Assembly: GCA_028284045.1 (NCBI GenBank)
Contig: JANQSN010000019.1
Location: 62,001-126,000 of the forward strand
DNA: 64,000 nt
DNA from: Alphaproteobacteria bacterium
GTDB lineage: Bacteria; Pseudomonadota; Alphaproteobacteria; DSM-16000; Inquilinaceae
Reading direction: 5' to 3'
Shown: positions 34,904 through 45,468 of the stretch, piece by piece
How the letters are laid out: each line of letters starts with the position of its first letter
How positions within the stretch are numbered: position 1 is the stretch's first letter
Made by a program: the position numbers and the translations under genes
Notes under the pieces: model-generated
What the model was told of the DNA's origin: nothing
The model's database searches: none
Seen by the model: the letters and a program-made list of their open reading frames with translations, nothing else

Positions 34904-37263
34904 CGGCGGCGGCGCCTGCCGGCGCACCGGCGCGCGCCGCGGTCCTCGGCGCCGGCACCATGGGCGCGCAGCTTGCCGCGCATATCGCCAATGCCGGGGT
35001 GCCGGTGCTGCTGCTCGACCGGGTGCCGGACGGCGCCCCGGCCGGCGATCCGGCGGCCCGGTCGGCACTGGCCACGCGCGCCCTGGCGGCGCTGGAGCGC
35101 GCCGACCCGCCGGCCTTCATGCACCGCCGCGCACGCCGGCTGGTGGAGGCCGGCAACCTGGAAGACGACCTGGCCCGGCTGGCCGACTGCGACTGGGTGG
35201 TGGAGGCGGTGGTGGAGGATCCCGCCGTCAAGGCGGCGCTGTTCGACCGGCTGGCCGGCGTGCTGAAGCCGGATGCCGTGCTGACCTCCAACACCTCCAC
35301 GCTGCCGCGCGCGCTCTTGGCCAAGACCCTGCCGGCGGCGCTGCAACCGCGCTTCGCGATCACCCATTTCTTCAATCCGCCGCGCTATATGCGGCTGGTG
35401 GAGCTGGTCGCGGACGGCGAGGGCGACGCGGGGCCGGTCGGGGCACTCGCCGACTTCCTCGACCGCGGGCTCGGCAAGACGGTGGTGCGGGCGAAGGACA
35501 GCCCCGGCTTCATCGCCAACCGCATCGGCGCCTTCTGGATCCAGACGGCGATCAACGAGGCGGTCGACCGGTCGATCGGCGTGGCGGCGGCCGACGCCGT
35601 GCTGTCGCGGCCCTTCGGCATCCCGAAGACCGGGGTGTTCGGTCTGGTCGACCTGGTCGGCCTGGACATCATGCCGGCGGTGGCCCGCGCGCTGTCCGCC
35701 ACCCTGCCGGCCGACGATCCCTTCCAGGCGATCGCGCGCCCGCAGCCGCTGATCACCCGCCTGATCGCCGACGGCTACACCGGCCGAAAAGGCAAGGGCG
35801 GCTTCTACCGGCTGAACCGCACCGGCGGCCAGCGGGTGAAGGAGGCGGTGGACCTCGCCACCGGCACCTATGCCCCGGCCGGCAAGCCGCGGCTGGAGGA
35901 CATCGCCGGCGCCCGCGACGCGGCGGGCCTGCTCGCCGGCGACGCCCCGGCGGCGCGCTATGCTGCGGCGGTGATGACCGCGACGCTGGCCTACGCCGCC
36001 GCGGTCGCGCCCGCCATCGCCGACGACGTCGCGGCGGTCGATGAGGCGATGGTGGCCGGCTACAACTGGCGGCACGGGCCGTTCCGGCTGATCGACCGGA
36101 TCGGCGCCGGCCGGCTGGCGGAATATCTGACCGCGGCCGGCGCTGCCGTGCCGCCGCTGCTGACCCGCGCCGCGGAGGCCGGCGGGTTTTACCATCGCGC
36201 GGCTGATGGGGCGGCGACCTGCCTGTCGGCGGCGGGCCGGCCGGCTCCGGTGGTGCGCCGGGCTGGCACGCTGGCGCTGGACGATGTGCGCCGCGCTGGG
36301 GCGCCGCTGTTCCGCAACGGCTCCGCGGCTTTGTGGGACATCGGCGACGGCGTCACGCTGGTCGAGTTCACCGCCAAGATGAACACGCTGGACGCCGACG
36401 TGTTCGCCTGCCTGCGCGAGGCGATCCGGATCACCGGCGACGGCTACCGCGCGCTGGTCATCGGCAACGAGGCGGAGAATTTCTGCGTCGGCGCCAGTAT
36501 CGGCTTCGGCCTGTTCGCCGCCAACCTCGCCGCCTGGGACCGGCTGGACGCGGCGATCCGCGACGGCCAGGACACGTTCCGTGCGCTCGCCACCGCGCCC
36601 TTCCCGGTGGTCGGCGCGCCGTCCGGCCTGGCGCTGGGCGGCGGGCTGGAGGTGCTGATGCATTGCGACCACGTCCAGGCGCATAGCGAGACCTATGCCG
36701 GGCTGGTCGAGGTCGGTGTCGGCATCATCCCGGCCTGGGGCGGGGCGACCCGGCTGCTGCTGCGCCAACTCGCGCAGACCCGCCGGCCGGGCGGCCCGAT
36801 GCCGGCGATCGCGGAGGCGTTCACCACCATCGCGCTCGCCAAGGTCGCCAAATCCGCCGCGGAGGCGCGCGACCTCGGCTATTTCCGCGCCGAGGACACG
36901 ATCACCATGAACCGCGACCGCCTGCTGGCCGACGCCAAGGCGCGCGCCCGCGCGCTGGCCGACGGCTACCGCCCGCCGCCGCCGCCGGACCCGGTGGCGC
37001 TGCCGGGGCGGACGGGGGCGGTGGCGCTGGGCCTGCAGGTCGACGCCTTCGCCCGCCTCGGCCAGGCGACACCGCATGACGTGGTCGTGGCGGGCGAACT
37101 GGCCACGGTGCTGACCGGCGGCGACTGCGACTGGACCGAGCCCGTCGACGAGCAGCACCTCCTGGACCTCGAACGCGCCGCCTTCGGCCGCCTGGTGCGC
37201 ACCGAGGCCACCCTGGCCCGCATGGAGCACATGCTGGCCACCGGCAAACCGTTGCGCAACTGA
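34900..37263 (+). CDS. 3-hydroxyacyl-CoA dehydrogenase/enoyl-CoA hydratase fusion
   Basis: A 787-residue bifunctional beta-oxidation enzyme with the dehydrogenase first and hydratase last, the FadN-like order, opposite to E. coli FadB. The NAD loop is GAGTMGAQLA (17-26); the catalytic His is in ITHFFNPPRYM. The second HCDH domain spans about 190-410. The crotonase domain starts near 465 and keeps both catalytic Glu positions: GGGLEVLMHCD and GLVEVGVGIIPAWGG. The start is ATG 34900, overlapping the thiolase stop. Confidence 0.94.
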   Translation: MTAAAPAGAPARAAVLGAGTMGAQLAAHIANAGVPVLLLDRVPDGAPAGDPAARSALATRALAALERADPPAFMHRRARRLVEAGNLEDDLARLADCDWVVEAVVEDPAVKAALFDRLAGVLKPDAVLTSNTSTLPRALLAKTLPAALQPRFAITHFFNPPRYMRLVELVADGEGDAGPVGALADFLDRGLGKTVVRAKDSPGFIANRIGAFWIQTAINEAVDRSIGVAAADAVLSRPFGIPKTGVFGLVDLVGLDIMPAVARALSATLPADDPFQAIARPQPLITRLIADGYTGRKGKGGFYRLNRTGGQRVKEAVDLATGTYAPAGKPRLEDIAGARDAAGLLAGDAPAARYAAAVMTATLAYAAAVAPAIADDVAAVDEAMVAGYNWRHGPFRLIDRIGAGRLAEYLTAAGAAVPPLLTRAAEAGGFYHRAADGAATCLSAAGRPAPVVRRAGTLALDDVRRAGAPLFRNGSAALWDIGDGVTLVEFTAKMNTLDADVFACLREAIRITGDGYRALVIGNEAENFCVGASIGFGLFAANLAAWDRLDAAIRDGQDTFRALATAPFPVVGAPSGLALGGGLEVLMHCDHVQAHSETYAGLVEVGVGIIPAWGGATRLLLRQLAQTRRPGGPMPAIAEAFTTIALAKVAKSAAEARDLGYFRAEDTITMNRDRLLADAKARARALADGYRPPPPPDPVALPGRTGAVALGLQVDAFARLGQATPHDVVVAGELATVLTGGDCDWTEPVDEQHLLDLERAAFGRLVRTEATLARMEHMLATGKPLRN

Positions 37264-37303
37264 TGGGCATCGTCGCGCCCCCCGCGCCGAAGGAGCCGGA
37301 CGG

Positions 37304-39109
<1,806 letters not shown>

Positions 39110-39144
39110 GCGCTGCAGGCCAACGGCACCATCACCCCCACCCA

Positions 39145-39209
39145 ACCCTCCCCCATCAAGGGGGAGGGCTTTGGCCAGATTGAAGCCCTCCCCCTTGATG
39201 GGGGAGGGT
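39145..39209. repeat. 27-base perfect inverted repeat, each arm itself a hairpin
   Basis: 39145-39171 and 39183-39209 are exact reverse complements separated by 11 bases. Each arm also folds on itself (CCCTCCCCC, five-base loop, GGGGGAGGG), so either one long cruciform or two small hairpins can form. It sits between the convergent acyl-CoA dehydrogenase and PanE-like genes and may act as a two-way terminator, though without T-runs. It resembles dispersed palindromic elements of GC-rich alphaproteobacteria; only this copy is in the window. Confidence 0.88.
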
Positions 39210-39237
39210 GGGGAGGGGGTGATCCAGGGGTCCGTCG

Positions 39238-40221
39238 CTACCCCGCCTTCGCCGCCCGCAGCCGGGCGAGCGCCAGAACGCCGTCCAGGGTCGGGGTGGG
39301 GCGGTCGACCAGGCGGCCCATCTCCGACACCGCGCCGACCAGGGCGTCGATCTCCATCGGGCGCCCGGCCTCCAGGTCCTGCAGCATGGAGGTCTTGTGC
39401 GCGCCCACCGCGCCGGCCGCGTCGATGCGCCGATCGACATCGATGGGAAAGCGCACGCCCAGCGCCTCCGCCACCGCCTGCGCTTCCACCATCATCGCCC
39501 GCGCCAGCGCGCGGGTGCCTGGATCGCCGCAGATCTCTTCCAAGGTCGCGTGGGTCAGCAGGGAGATCGGGTTGAAAGCGCAGTTGCCCCACAGCTTCAC
39601 CCACAGCTCGTCGCGGATCTTCGGGCGCACCGGCGCCTTCAGCCCCGACGCCTCCAGCACACCCGACAGGGCGGCGGCCCGCGGGCTGCGCCCCCCCCCC
39701 GGCTCGCCCAGCGAGAAGCGGTTGCCCTCGACATGGCGGATCACGCCGGGTTCGGCGATCTCGGTCGCCGGGTAGACGACGCAGCCGATCACCCGCTCAG
39801 GCCCGATGCCGTCCCACTGCACGCCGCCGGGATCGACGGCGGCAAGCCGGCGGTCCGCCCACGGGCCGTCCAGCCCGTAGAAGTACCACCAAGGCACGCC
39901 GTTGACCGCGGTGACCACGACGGTGTCGGGACCCAGCAGCGGCTGCATCGCCGGCACCACGGCCGGCACGCTGTGCGCCTTCAAGGTCACGATCACGACG
40001 TCCTGAACGCCCAGCGCTGCCGGATCGTCGGTCGCCCGGACCGCAACGGTGCCGGCCGGCGCGCCGCCTTCGACCAGGGTCAGGCCGTTTTCCCGGACGG
40101 CGGCGAGATGGCCGCCGCGGGCGATCAGCGAAACGTCCGCGCCGGTCTCCGACGACGCCGATGCCAGCTTCCAGCCGAGATAGCCGCCGATGGCGCCGGC
40201 GCCATAGATCGCGATCCGCAT
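39238..40221 (-). CDS. 2-dehydropantoate 2-reductase family protein (PanE/ApbA-like)
   Basis: A 327-residue NADPH-dependent ketoacid reductase: GAGAIGGYLG at 7-16, KAHSVPAV in the middle, and KLWGNCAFNPISLLTHATL with the conserved Lys and Asn-Pro of the ketopantoate reductase C-domain. The G10 tract (C10 at 39691-39700 on the plus strand) lies inside the gene near residues 174-177 and could slip. Beside a CoA ligase rather than pan genes, it may reduce another 2-ketoacid; true pantothenate function is not shown. Confidence 0.88.
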   Translation of the reverse strand: MRIAIYGAGAIGGYLGWKLASASSETGADVSLIARGGHLAAVRENGLTLVEGGAPAGTVAVRATDDPAALGVQDVVIVTLKAHSVPAVVPAMQPLLGPDTVVVTAVNGVPWWYFYGLDGPWADRRLAAVDPGGVQWDGIGPERVIGCVVYPATEIAEPGVIRHVEGNRFSLGEPGGGRSPRAAALSGVLEASGLKAPVRPKIRDELWVKLWGNCAFNPISLLTHATLEEICGDPGTRALARAMMVEAQAVAEALGVRFPIDVDRRIDAAGAVGAHKTSMLQDLEAGRPMEIDALVGAVSEMGRLVDRPTPTLDGVLALARLRAAKAG

Positions 40222-40234
40222 CGCCGTCGCCCGC

Positions 40235-41782
40235 TCACGCCAGGCCGAGCTTGGCCGCCAGCCCGATGCGCTGCAACTTGCCGGTTGCCCCCTTGGGGAT
40301 CTCCTCCACGATCACCACCCGGCGCGGCACCTTGAAGTCGGCGAGCCGCTCCGCGGCGAAGTCGCGCAAGGCCGCCGCCTCCAGCGCCGCCCCGGGCGCG
40401 GCGACGACGGCGGCGCCGACCTCTTCGCCCAGCTTGTCATGCGGCACGGCGAAGGTGACCGCCTGGGCGACCTGCGGATGGGTCAACAGCACGCTGTCGA
40501 CCTCGATCGGGCTGATCTTCTCGCCGCCGCGATTGATGATCTCCTTCAGCCGGCCGGTGATGGTCAGATAGCCGTCGCCGTCGAAGCGGCCCTGATCGCC
40601 GGTGCGGAACCAGCGCTGGCCGCCGTCCTGGAAGAAGGAGCGGGCATTGGCGTCCGGGTTGGCCTCATAGCCCGGCGTGACGTTCGGACCGGCAATAACC
40701 ACCTCCCCCGTCGCCTCGGGATCGGCGGCGTCGAGCAGTCGGTCGGCCGCCTCGTCGGCCAGGCGCACGGCCGGCCCCGCGGGCCGGCCGACGCTGCCCG
40801 GCCTCTGCGTGCCGGGCGCAATCGGGTTGGAGGTCATCTGATGCGCCGCCTCGGTCATCCCGTAGCTCTCCACCACGGGACAGCCGAAGGTGTCCGCCAG
40901 CGCCATCATCACCGGCGCCGGCAACGGTGCCGACGAGGACCGAATGAAGCGCAGGCCCAAGCCGTCGAGGATCTCCCGGTTGCGCCCGGCGCGGGCCAGG
41001 ATCGCCTGATGCATGGTCGGCACGGCGGTGTACCAGGTGGGCGCCGCCGTCTTCAGCCAGCCGAACACCTGCAGCGCGTTGAAGCCCGGCGCGCACCACA
41101 CCGACGCCCCGGCCGACAGCGAGGCCAGCACGGCCGCCAACAGCCCGTGGATGTGGAACAGTGGCATGACGTTGAGGCAGCGGTCGGCCGGCGTCAGGTC
41201 CAGCGTCGCCGCGATGTGGCGGGCCGAGGCCGCCAGATTGCGTTGCAACAGCGGCACGATCTTCGGCCGCGAGGTGGTGCCCGAGGTGTGCAGCACCAGC
41301 GCCCCGTCCTCGGCGCCGCCGGTCTCCACCGGCTTCGGCCGCGGGGCGGGGTCGTCGGCCTCCGCCGCCAGGGTGAAGCGGCCGGCGGGCCAGGACGGAT
41401 CGACGGCCAAGCGTAAAAGCGCCATCCCGCGCCGTCGCGCGACCTCGACCGCCGGCCCTTCGTCGCCCGCCGCCACCAAGAGCGCCTTGGCATCGAGATC
41501 GCCGAGGTAGAAGTCGAACTCCTCTTCCCGATAGGCGGGGTTCAGCGGGGCCGTCGTCACCCGCTGGGCGAGCGTGACGAAGGCGGCGGCCATCTCCGGC
41601 CCGTTGGGCAGGACGATCGCCACCCGGTCGCCGCGCCCGAGGCCGAGCGCCGCCAGGCTGGCGCCGACCTCCGCCCCCAGCGCGGCGAGGCCGCCATGGG
41701 TCAGCCAGGGCCGGTCGGGCGCGCCGATCGCCGGGGCGTCGGCCGGATGGTCGGCCAGCAGGCCGCAAAGCGTCTCGGTCAT
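40235..41782 (-). CDS. acyl-CoA synthetase, oxalyl-CoA-synthetase (AAE3/Pcs60)-like
   Basis: A 515-residue AMP-forming ligase. P-loop TSGTTSRPK (about 167-175), SYGMTEAAHQMTSNP, FRTGDQGRFDGDGYL, GRLKEIINRGGEKISPIEVD and the catalytic Lys in KGATGKLQR near the C-terminus. The stretch around EVVIAGPNVTPGYEANPDAN and the MTEAxHxMxSNP motif are like the plant AAE3/yeast Pcs60 oxalate-CoA ligases, so oxalate is a candidate substrate. It ends 13 bases before the PanE-like gene on the same strand. Confidence 0.88.
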   Translation of the reverse strand: MTETLCGLLADHPADAPAIGAPDRPWLTHGGLAALGAEVGASLAALGLGRGDRVAIVLPNGPEMAAAFVTLAQRVTTAPLNPAYREEEFDFYLGDLDAKALLVAAGDEGPAVEVARRRGMALLRLAVDPSWPAGRFTLAAEADDPAPRPKPVETGGAEDGALVLHTSGTTSRPKIVPLLQRNLAASARHIAATLDLTPADRCLNVMPLFHIHGLLAAVLASLSAGASVWCAPGFNALQVFGWLKTAAPTWYTAVPTMHQAILARAGRNREILDGLGLRFIRSSSAPLPAPVMMALADTFGCPVVESYGMTEAAHQMTSNPIAPGTQRPGSVGRPAGPAVRLADEAADRLLDAADPEATGEVVIAGPNVTPGYEANPDANARSFFQDGGQRWFRTGDQGRFDGDGYLTITGRLKEIINRGGEKISPIEVDSVLLTHPQVAQAVTFAVPHDKLGEEVGAAVVAAPGAALEAAALRDFAAERLADFKVPRRVVIVEEIPKGATGKLQRIGLAAKLGLA

Positions 41783-41830
41783 CGATGTCGGGAACCAGGG
41801 GTCAAGGGGGAGGTGCCGCGGCCAAGGGGC

Positions 41831-42529
41831 TTACTCCGCCGCCAGGCGGTGCTCGATCAGCCGGCTCTCCACGGAGCGGAGATGACCTTGCATCCGTCGC
41901 CCGGCGGCGTCCAGGTCGCGCTCCGCGATCGCCTCGACGATCGCCTGATGCTCGGCGAAGGAATGGTGGTCGGCCGGTGGGCGGCCGCTGTCGTTGCGCA
42001 GGCGTCCCCACACCACCGCCCTGCGGACCGAGTTCAGCACGTCGAACAGGCCGAGCAGCAGCCGGTTGCCGCTGGCCTCCGCGATCAGGCGGTGCAGCGC
42101 GTTGTCGGCGGCTTCGTATTGCCGCCAGGTCGCCGCCTCCCGAGTGCGGACCAGGCAGCGCCGCATCGCCTCCACATCGGCGGAGGTGGCGTTCAACGCC
42201 GCTTCGCGCGCCAGCACCGGCTCGATCAACAGGCGTGTGCGCATGACCTCCGCCGGATTGGTTTGACGCTCGATATCGCCGAGATTGACGACGTCGAGGT
42301 CGCGCGACCCGACGAAGGTGCCCTTGCCGACATGACGCCAGAGCTGGCCTTCCCGCTCCAGCGTCGCCAGCGCCTTGCGCAGCGCGCCGCGGGTCACGCC
42401 CAGCGCGTCCGCCAGCTCGCGTTCCGCCGGCAGGCGGGCGTTGGGCGGCAGGTCGTGCCGCACCAGCCAAGCGCGGAGCTGCACCAGCGCCGCGTCGCCG
42501 TCACCGGGCGTGTCGGGGGCCTGACTCAC
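41831..42529 (-). CDS. GntR-family regulator, FCD type
   Basis: A 232-residue repressor: winged HTH at about 18-75 (RLPAERELADALGVTRGALRKAL) and an all-helical FCD effector domain with metal-binding histidines (ADNALHRLIAEASGN, HHSFAEHQAIVEAI). GTG 42529 is preceded by GAGGAAGG. It is divergent from the ABC transporter operon, and CCAAT/ATTGG dyads in between are probable operators, so it should control itself, the transporter and perhaps the CoA ligase just downstream. Confidence 0.92.
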   Translation of the reverse strand: MSQAPDTPGDGDAALVQLRAWLVRHDLPPNARLPAERELADALGVTRGALRKALATLEREGQLWRHVGKGTFVGSRDLDVVNLGDIERQTNPAEVMRTRLLIEPVLAREAALNATSADVEAMRRCLVRTREAATWRQYEAADNALHRLIAEASGNRLLLGLFDVLNSVRRAVVWGRLRNDSGRPPADHHSFAEHQAIVEAIAERDLDAAGRRMQGHLRSVESRLIEHRLAAE

Positions 42530-42555
42530 GCCTCAACCTTCCTCAGATGGACAGC

Positions 42556-42571
42556 CCAATCGACAGATTGG
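42556..42571. promoter_or_regulatory. candidate GntR operator 1
   Basis: A perfect dyad CCAATC-GACA-GATTGG 27 bases before the gntR start, well placed for autoregulation. It shares its CCAAT/ATTGG halves with the dyads at 42675-42701. Confidence 0.5.
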
Positions 42572-42674
42572 TTAGATGGATCAAGCCGTACCGCCATTGG
42601 TCTCTCGTGTCAATCCCGCCCGAGATCGTTCGCATAGCCGCACAACTCGCGACCTTCCGACGATTCTTGTTTGA

Positions 42675-42707
42675 CCAATCCACATCATTGGCGTAACCAA
42701 TTTGACA
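42675..42707 (+). promoter_or_regulatory. candidate GntR operator 2 next to a -35 box
   Basis: CCAAT (42675-42679), ATTGG (42687-42691) and CCAAT (42697-42701) form two overlapping dyads. The inner one, ATTGG-CGTAA-CCAAT, differs by one base from the TGGTNNNACCA pattern common for FCD-type GntR proteins. A consensus TTGACA follows at 42702-42707, so a bound repressor would block the transporter promoter. No matching -10 was evident. Confidence 0.55.
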
Positions 42708-42786
42708 CCCAAGGCGCGCCACCGGCGTCGCCGCAATCAAGATGCTGGGGCCGGCAAGTGCCCCGCCGCCACCGGGAGGTCACCCC

Positions 42787-43773
42787 ATGACGCGCCGTTT
42801 CTCCGCGACCCGCCGTACCACCGCCGCCGCACTCGCCGTCGGCACGCTCGCCGTAGCCGCACCGGCCGTCGCCGACGATCCGATCCAGGTCGCCATGGGC
42901 GACATCGCCAGCGTCGAAAGCCTCAATCTGCTGATCGCCATGGCGCGCGCCGAAGAGCGCGGCGTCGACATGGAGCTGACCTTCTTCAACTCCGAGGACG
43001 TGGCGGTTCAGGCCGTGCTGAGCGGCCAGGCCGATATCGGCGTCGGCGCGCCCTACGCCTTCCTGCAGAACGCCGACGCGCCGATCCGGCTGTTCTACCG
43101 GATGAGCACGCTGCTCTTCTTCCCGGTGGTCAACAGCGAGGTCTATGGCGGCTGGGCCGACCTCGACGGCGAGGAGATCACGGTGCACTCCCGCGGCTCC
43201 GGCACCGAGGCGCTGATGATGTTGATGGCCGATGTCCACGATATCGAGTACGCCAATATCAGCTACGTACCGGGCTCGGAGGTGCGGGCCGGCGCGATGC
43301 TCCAGGGCACCATCGACGCCTCCATCGTCGACGCCGCGGCCTTCCGCCTGTTGCAGGAGGAAGGCGGCGAGCGCTTCCAGCGCCTGCCCCTGGAAGGCGT
43401 CAACGCGACCGACGAGGCGCTCTACGCCAACACCGACTTCCTGGCGGAACGGCAGGACAACGTCGCCATCTTCGTGGAGGAGCTGCTCGGCACCTGGGCG
43501 GACATCGCCGAGGACCCGACCATCGTCGCGAACTTGCGCGACGCCCACGGCCTGCTGCCCGACCTGCCCGACGCTGCCGCGGCGGATATCGAGCCCTACT
43601 ACGCCGAGGCGGTGGCCAACGGTATCTACCCGCTGGGCGGGGGATCGCCGGAGGACGCGGCCGACGATATGGCGTTCCTGTCGGCGGCCGGCCAGGTCGA
43701 CTACGACCCGGCAAGCTTCGATCCGGCCGACTTCTGGGACTTCGGCCCGCTCGACGCGGCCCGCGGCAACTGA
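42787..43773 (+). CDS. NitT/TauT-type ABC transporter substrate-binding protein
   Basis: A 328-residue periplasmic protein with an N-terminal signal (about 1-29, AVAAPAVADD). The mature part has the NMT1/THI5-like pattern: FFNSEDVAVQAVLSGQADIG and a mature C-terminal region rich in Asp and Ala. The ligand is not predictable; relatives take up sulfonates, nitrate, pyrimidines or aromatic acids. GGGAGGT lies 6 bases before ATG 42787. First gene of an operon with two permeases, one ATPase and a FAH-family enzyme. Confidence 0.92.
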   Translation: MTRRFSATRRTTAAALAVGTLAVAAPAVADDPIQVAMGDIASVESLNLLIAMARAEERGVDMELTFFNSEDVAVQAVLSGQADIGVGAPYAFLQNADAPIRLFYRMSTLLFFPVVNSEVYGGWADLDGEEITVHSRGSGTEALMMLMADVHDIEYANISYVPGSEVRAGAMLQGTIDASIVDAAAFRLLQEEGGERFQRLPLEGVNATDEALYANTDFLAERQDNVAIFVEELLGTWADIAEDPTIVANLRDAHGLLPDLPDAAAADIEPYYAEAVANGIYPLGGGSPEDAADDMAFLSAAGQVDYDPASFDPADFWDFGPLDAARGN

Positions 43774-43800
43774 TCCGGCCGAAACCGGGAGCGATCGGCC

Positions 43801-44643
43801 ATGGCACCCCCGCCGGCGAGCCGCACGCTGACCCAGGGGCCGGCGGGCGGTGCCGCGGCCTCCGCGGCGGCCGGCGCCTGGGCGCGCTGGTCGTCGCTGC
43901 CGGCCCTGTGGCGGGCGGCGTCGCTGGCGCTGTTCTTCGCCGTGTGGGAGATCGCCGCGCGGTCCGGCTTCAGCTACGCGCTGCCGTCGTTCACCGCGAC
44001 CGCGGCGGCGTTCTGGGAGATGCTGGCCGACGGCAGCCTGGGGACGGCGTTCGCCAAGACGCTCTACCCGCTGGCGATCGGCCTTGCCTTCTCGCTGACC
44101 GTCGGCATCGCCGGCGGGGTGATCATGGGGCTGCGCCGCGACGTGGAATTCCTGTCGCTGCCCATCTTCATCGTCATGCAGGCCGCCCCCATGGCGGCGC
44201 TGATCCCGCTGGTCACCTTCGTCTACGGCATCGGCCTGACGGCGAAGGTGATGGCGGTGGTGCTGCTGGCGATGCCGGTGATCACCATCAACAGCTACAA
44301 GGCGGTGCGCAACGTGCCGCCGTCGCTGACCGCCATGGCGCGGTCGTTCATGGGCACGCGCCGCCAGCAGATCACCCATGTCATCCTGCCGGCGGCGAGC
44401 CCGATGATCTTCGCCGGCGCCCGCCTCGGCGTCGCGGAGGGCTTTTCCGGCATCGTGCTGGCGGAGCTGCTGATCACGCCCACCGGGGTCGGCGACCTGA
44501 TCACCTTCCACCGCTCGGTCGCCAATTTCGCCCATATGTACGCCACCATCGCCGCCATCGTCGCCTTCGCGGTGATCGCGGTCAGCCTGCTGCAGCGCCT
44601 GGAAACGGCGCTGTTCCGGCCGGAGAAGCGGAGCCAGCGATGA
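43801..44643 (+). CDS. ABC transporter permease 1
   Basis: A 280-residue membrane protein with a Pro/Ala-rich cytoplasmic N-terminus and about six helices. The BPD_transp_1 coupling loop is SYKAVRNVPPSLTAMARSFMG with GVAEGFSGIVLAELL further on. It is of the SsuC/TauC type. The stop overlaps the ATPase start (ATGA). It likely forms a heterodimer with the second permease at 45469. Confidence 0.93.
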   Translation: MAPPPASRTLTQGPAGGAAASAAAGAWARWSSLPALWRAASLALFFAVWEIAARSGFSYALPSFTATAAAFWEMLADGSLGTAFAKTLYPLAIGLAFSLTVGIAGGVIMGLRRDVEFLSLPIFIVMQAAPMAALIPLVTFVYGIGLTAKVMAVVLLAMPVITINSYKAVRNVPPSLTAMARSFMGTRRQQITHVILPAASPMIFAGARLGVAEGFSGIVLAELLITPTGVGDLITFHRSVANFAHMYATIAAIVAFAVIAVSLLQRLETALFRPEKRSQR

Positions 44644-45461
44644 CGCTCGCCCTCGACAAGGTGCCGGACGGGGCCAACCCGCCGGCCGCCACCCCGGCAG
44701 CCTCGCCGCCGATCATCACCGTGGAAGGCGTGTCGAAGACCTATGACGGCGGCGTCACCGCCCTGTCGGGCATCGACCTCGCCTTCCCGGCGGGAAAGCT
44801 GGCCGCCCTGCTCGGCCCCTCCGGCTGCGGCAAGACCACGCTGCTGAAGATCGTCGCCGGCCTGCTGGCGCCCAGCGCGGGCCGCGTCACCGTCAAGGGC
44901 CGGCCGGTCACCGGGCCGGGGCCGGAGCGCGCCTTCGTCTTCCAGGACTTCGCGCTCCTGCCCTGGGCGACCGTGCTGCGCAACGCCGCCTTCGGGCTGG
45001 AGCTGGCCGGCATGGCCCGGCGCCAGCGCGAGGAAAAGGCCCGCCACTACGTCGCCGAGGTCGGCCTCGCCGGCTTTGAGGACAAGTACCCGCACGAGCT
45101 GTCCGGCGGCATGCGCCAGCGCGTCGGGCTGGCCCGCGCGCTTGCCGTCGACGCCGACGTGCTGTTGATGGACGAACCCTTCTCCGCCGTCGACGAGCAG
45201 AACCGCCGCAAGTTTCAGGAGGACCTGATCCGGCTGCGCGAGTTGGAAAACAAGACCTTCCTGTTCGTCACCCATTCGATCGAAGAGGCGGTCTATCTCG
45301 CCGACCGCATCGTCCTCCTGTCGCCCCATCCGGGCCGGGTGTCGCAGGTGATCGATCCCGACATCCCACGCTCCGACGATGTCGAGGCGATCCGCCGAGA
45401 CCCGGTCTATCTCGATATCGTCGACGCGATCTGGCGCGGCCTGCGCCGCTATGCGGAGTAG
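44640..45461 (+). CDS. ABC transporter ATP-binding protein
   Basis: A 273-residue ATPase of the SsuB/TauB type: Walker A LLGPSGCGKTTLL (about 60-72), Q loop VFQDFALLPW, signature LSGGMRQRVGLARAL, Walker B VLLMDEPFSAVD and H loop FVTHSIEEAVYLADRI. It couples ATP hydrolysis to import through the two flanking permeases. Start overlaps permease 1 by four bases. Confidence 0.96.
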   Translation: MTLALDKVPDGANPPAATPAASPPIITVEGVSKTYDGGVTALSGIDLAFPAGKLAALLGPSGCGKTTLLKIVAGLLAPSAGRVTVKGRPVTGPGPERAFVFQDFALLPWATVLRNAAFGLELAGMARRQREEKARHYVAEVGLAGFEDKYPHELSGGMRQRVGLARALAVDADVLLMDEPFSAVDEQNRRKFQEDLIRLRELENKTFLFVTHSIEEAVYLADRIVLLSPHPGRVSQVIDPDIPRSDDVEAIRRDPVYLDIVDAIWRGLRRYAE

Positions 45462-45468
45462 TGCGGCG

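Noticed and set aside
34234..37230. A 998-codon minus-strand open frame over the thiolase and HAD/ECH genes
   Set aside because: It is antisense to two genes with intact catalytic motifs and its translation is Gly/Arg/His/Gln-rich without any motif; an effect of high GC.
39238..40221. panE as a firm name
   Set aside because: The fold is right, but no other pantothenate gene is near and the family covers several ketoacid reductases, so no symbol was given.
42702..45461. A 919-codon frame reading through the binding protein, permease and into the ATPase
   Set aside because: Only its last 273 codons make the ATPase; before that the frame is Arg/Gly-rich and out of phase with the two genes it covers. 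The ATPase starts at ATG 44640.
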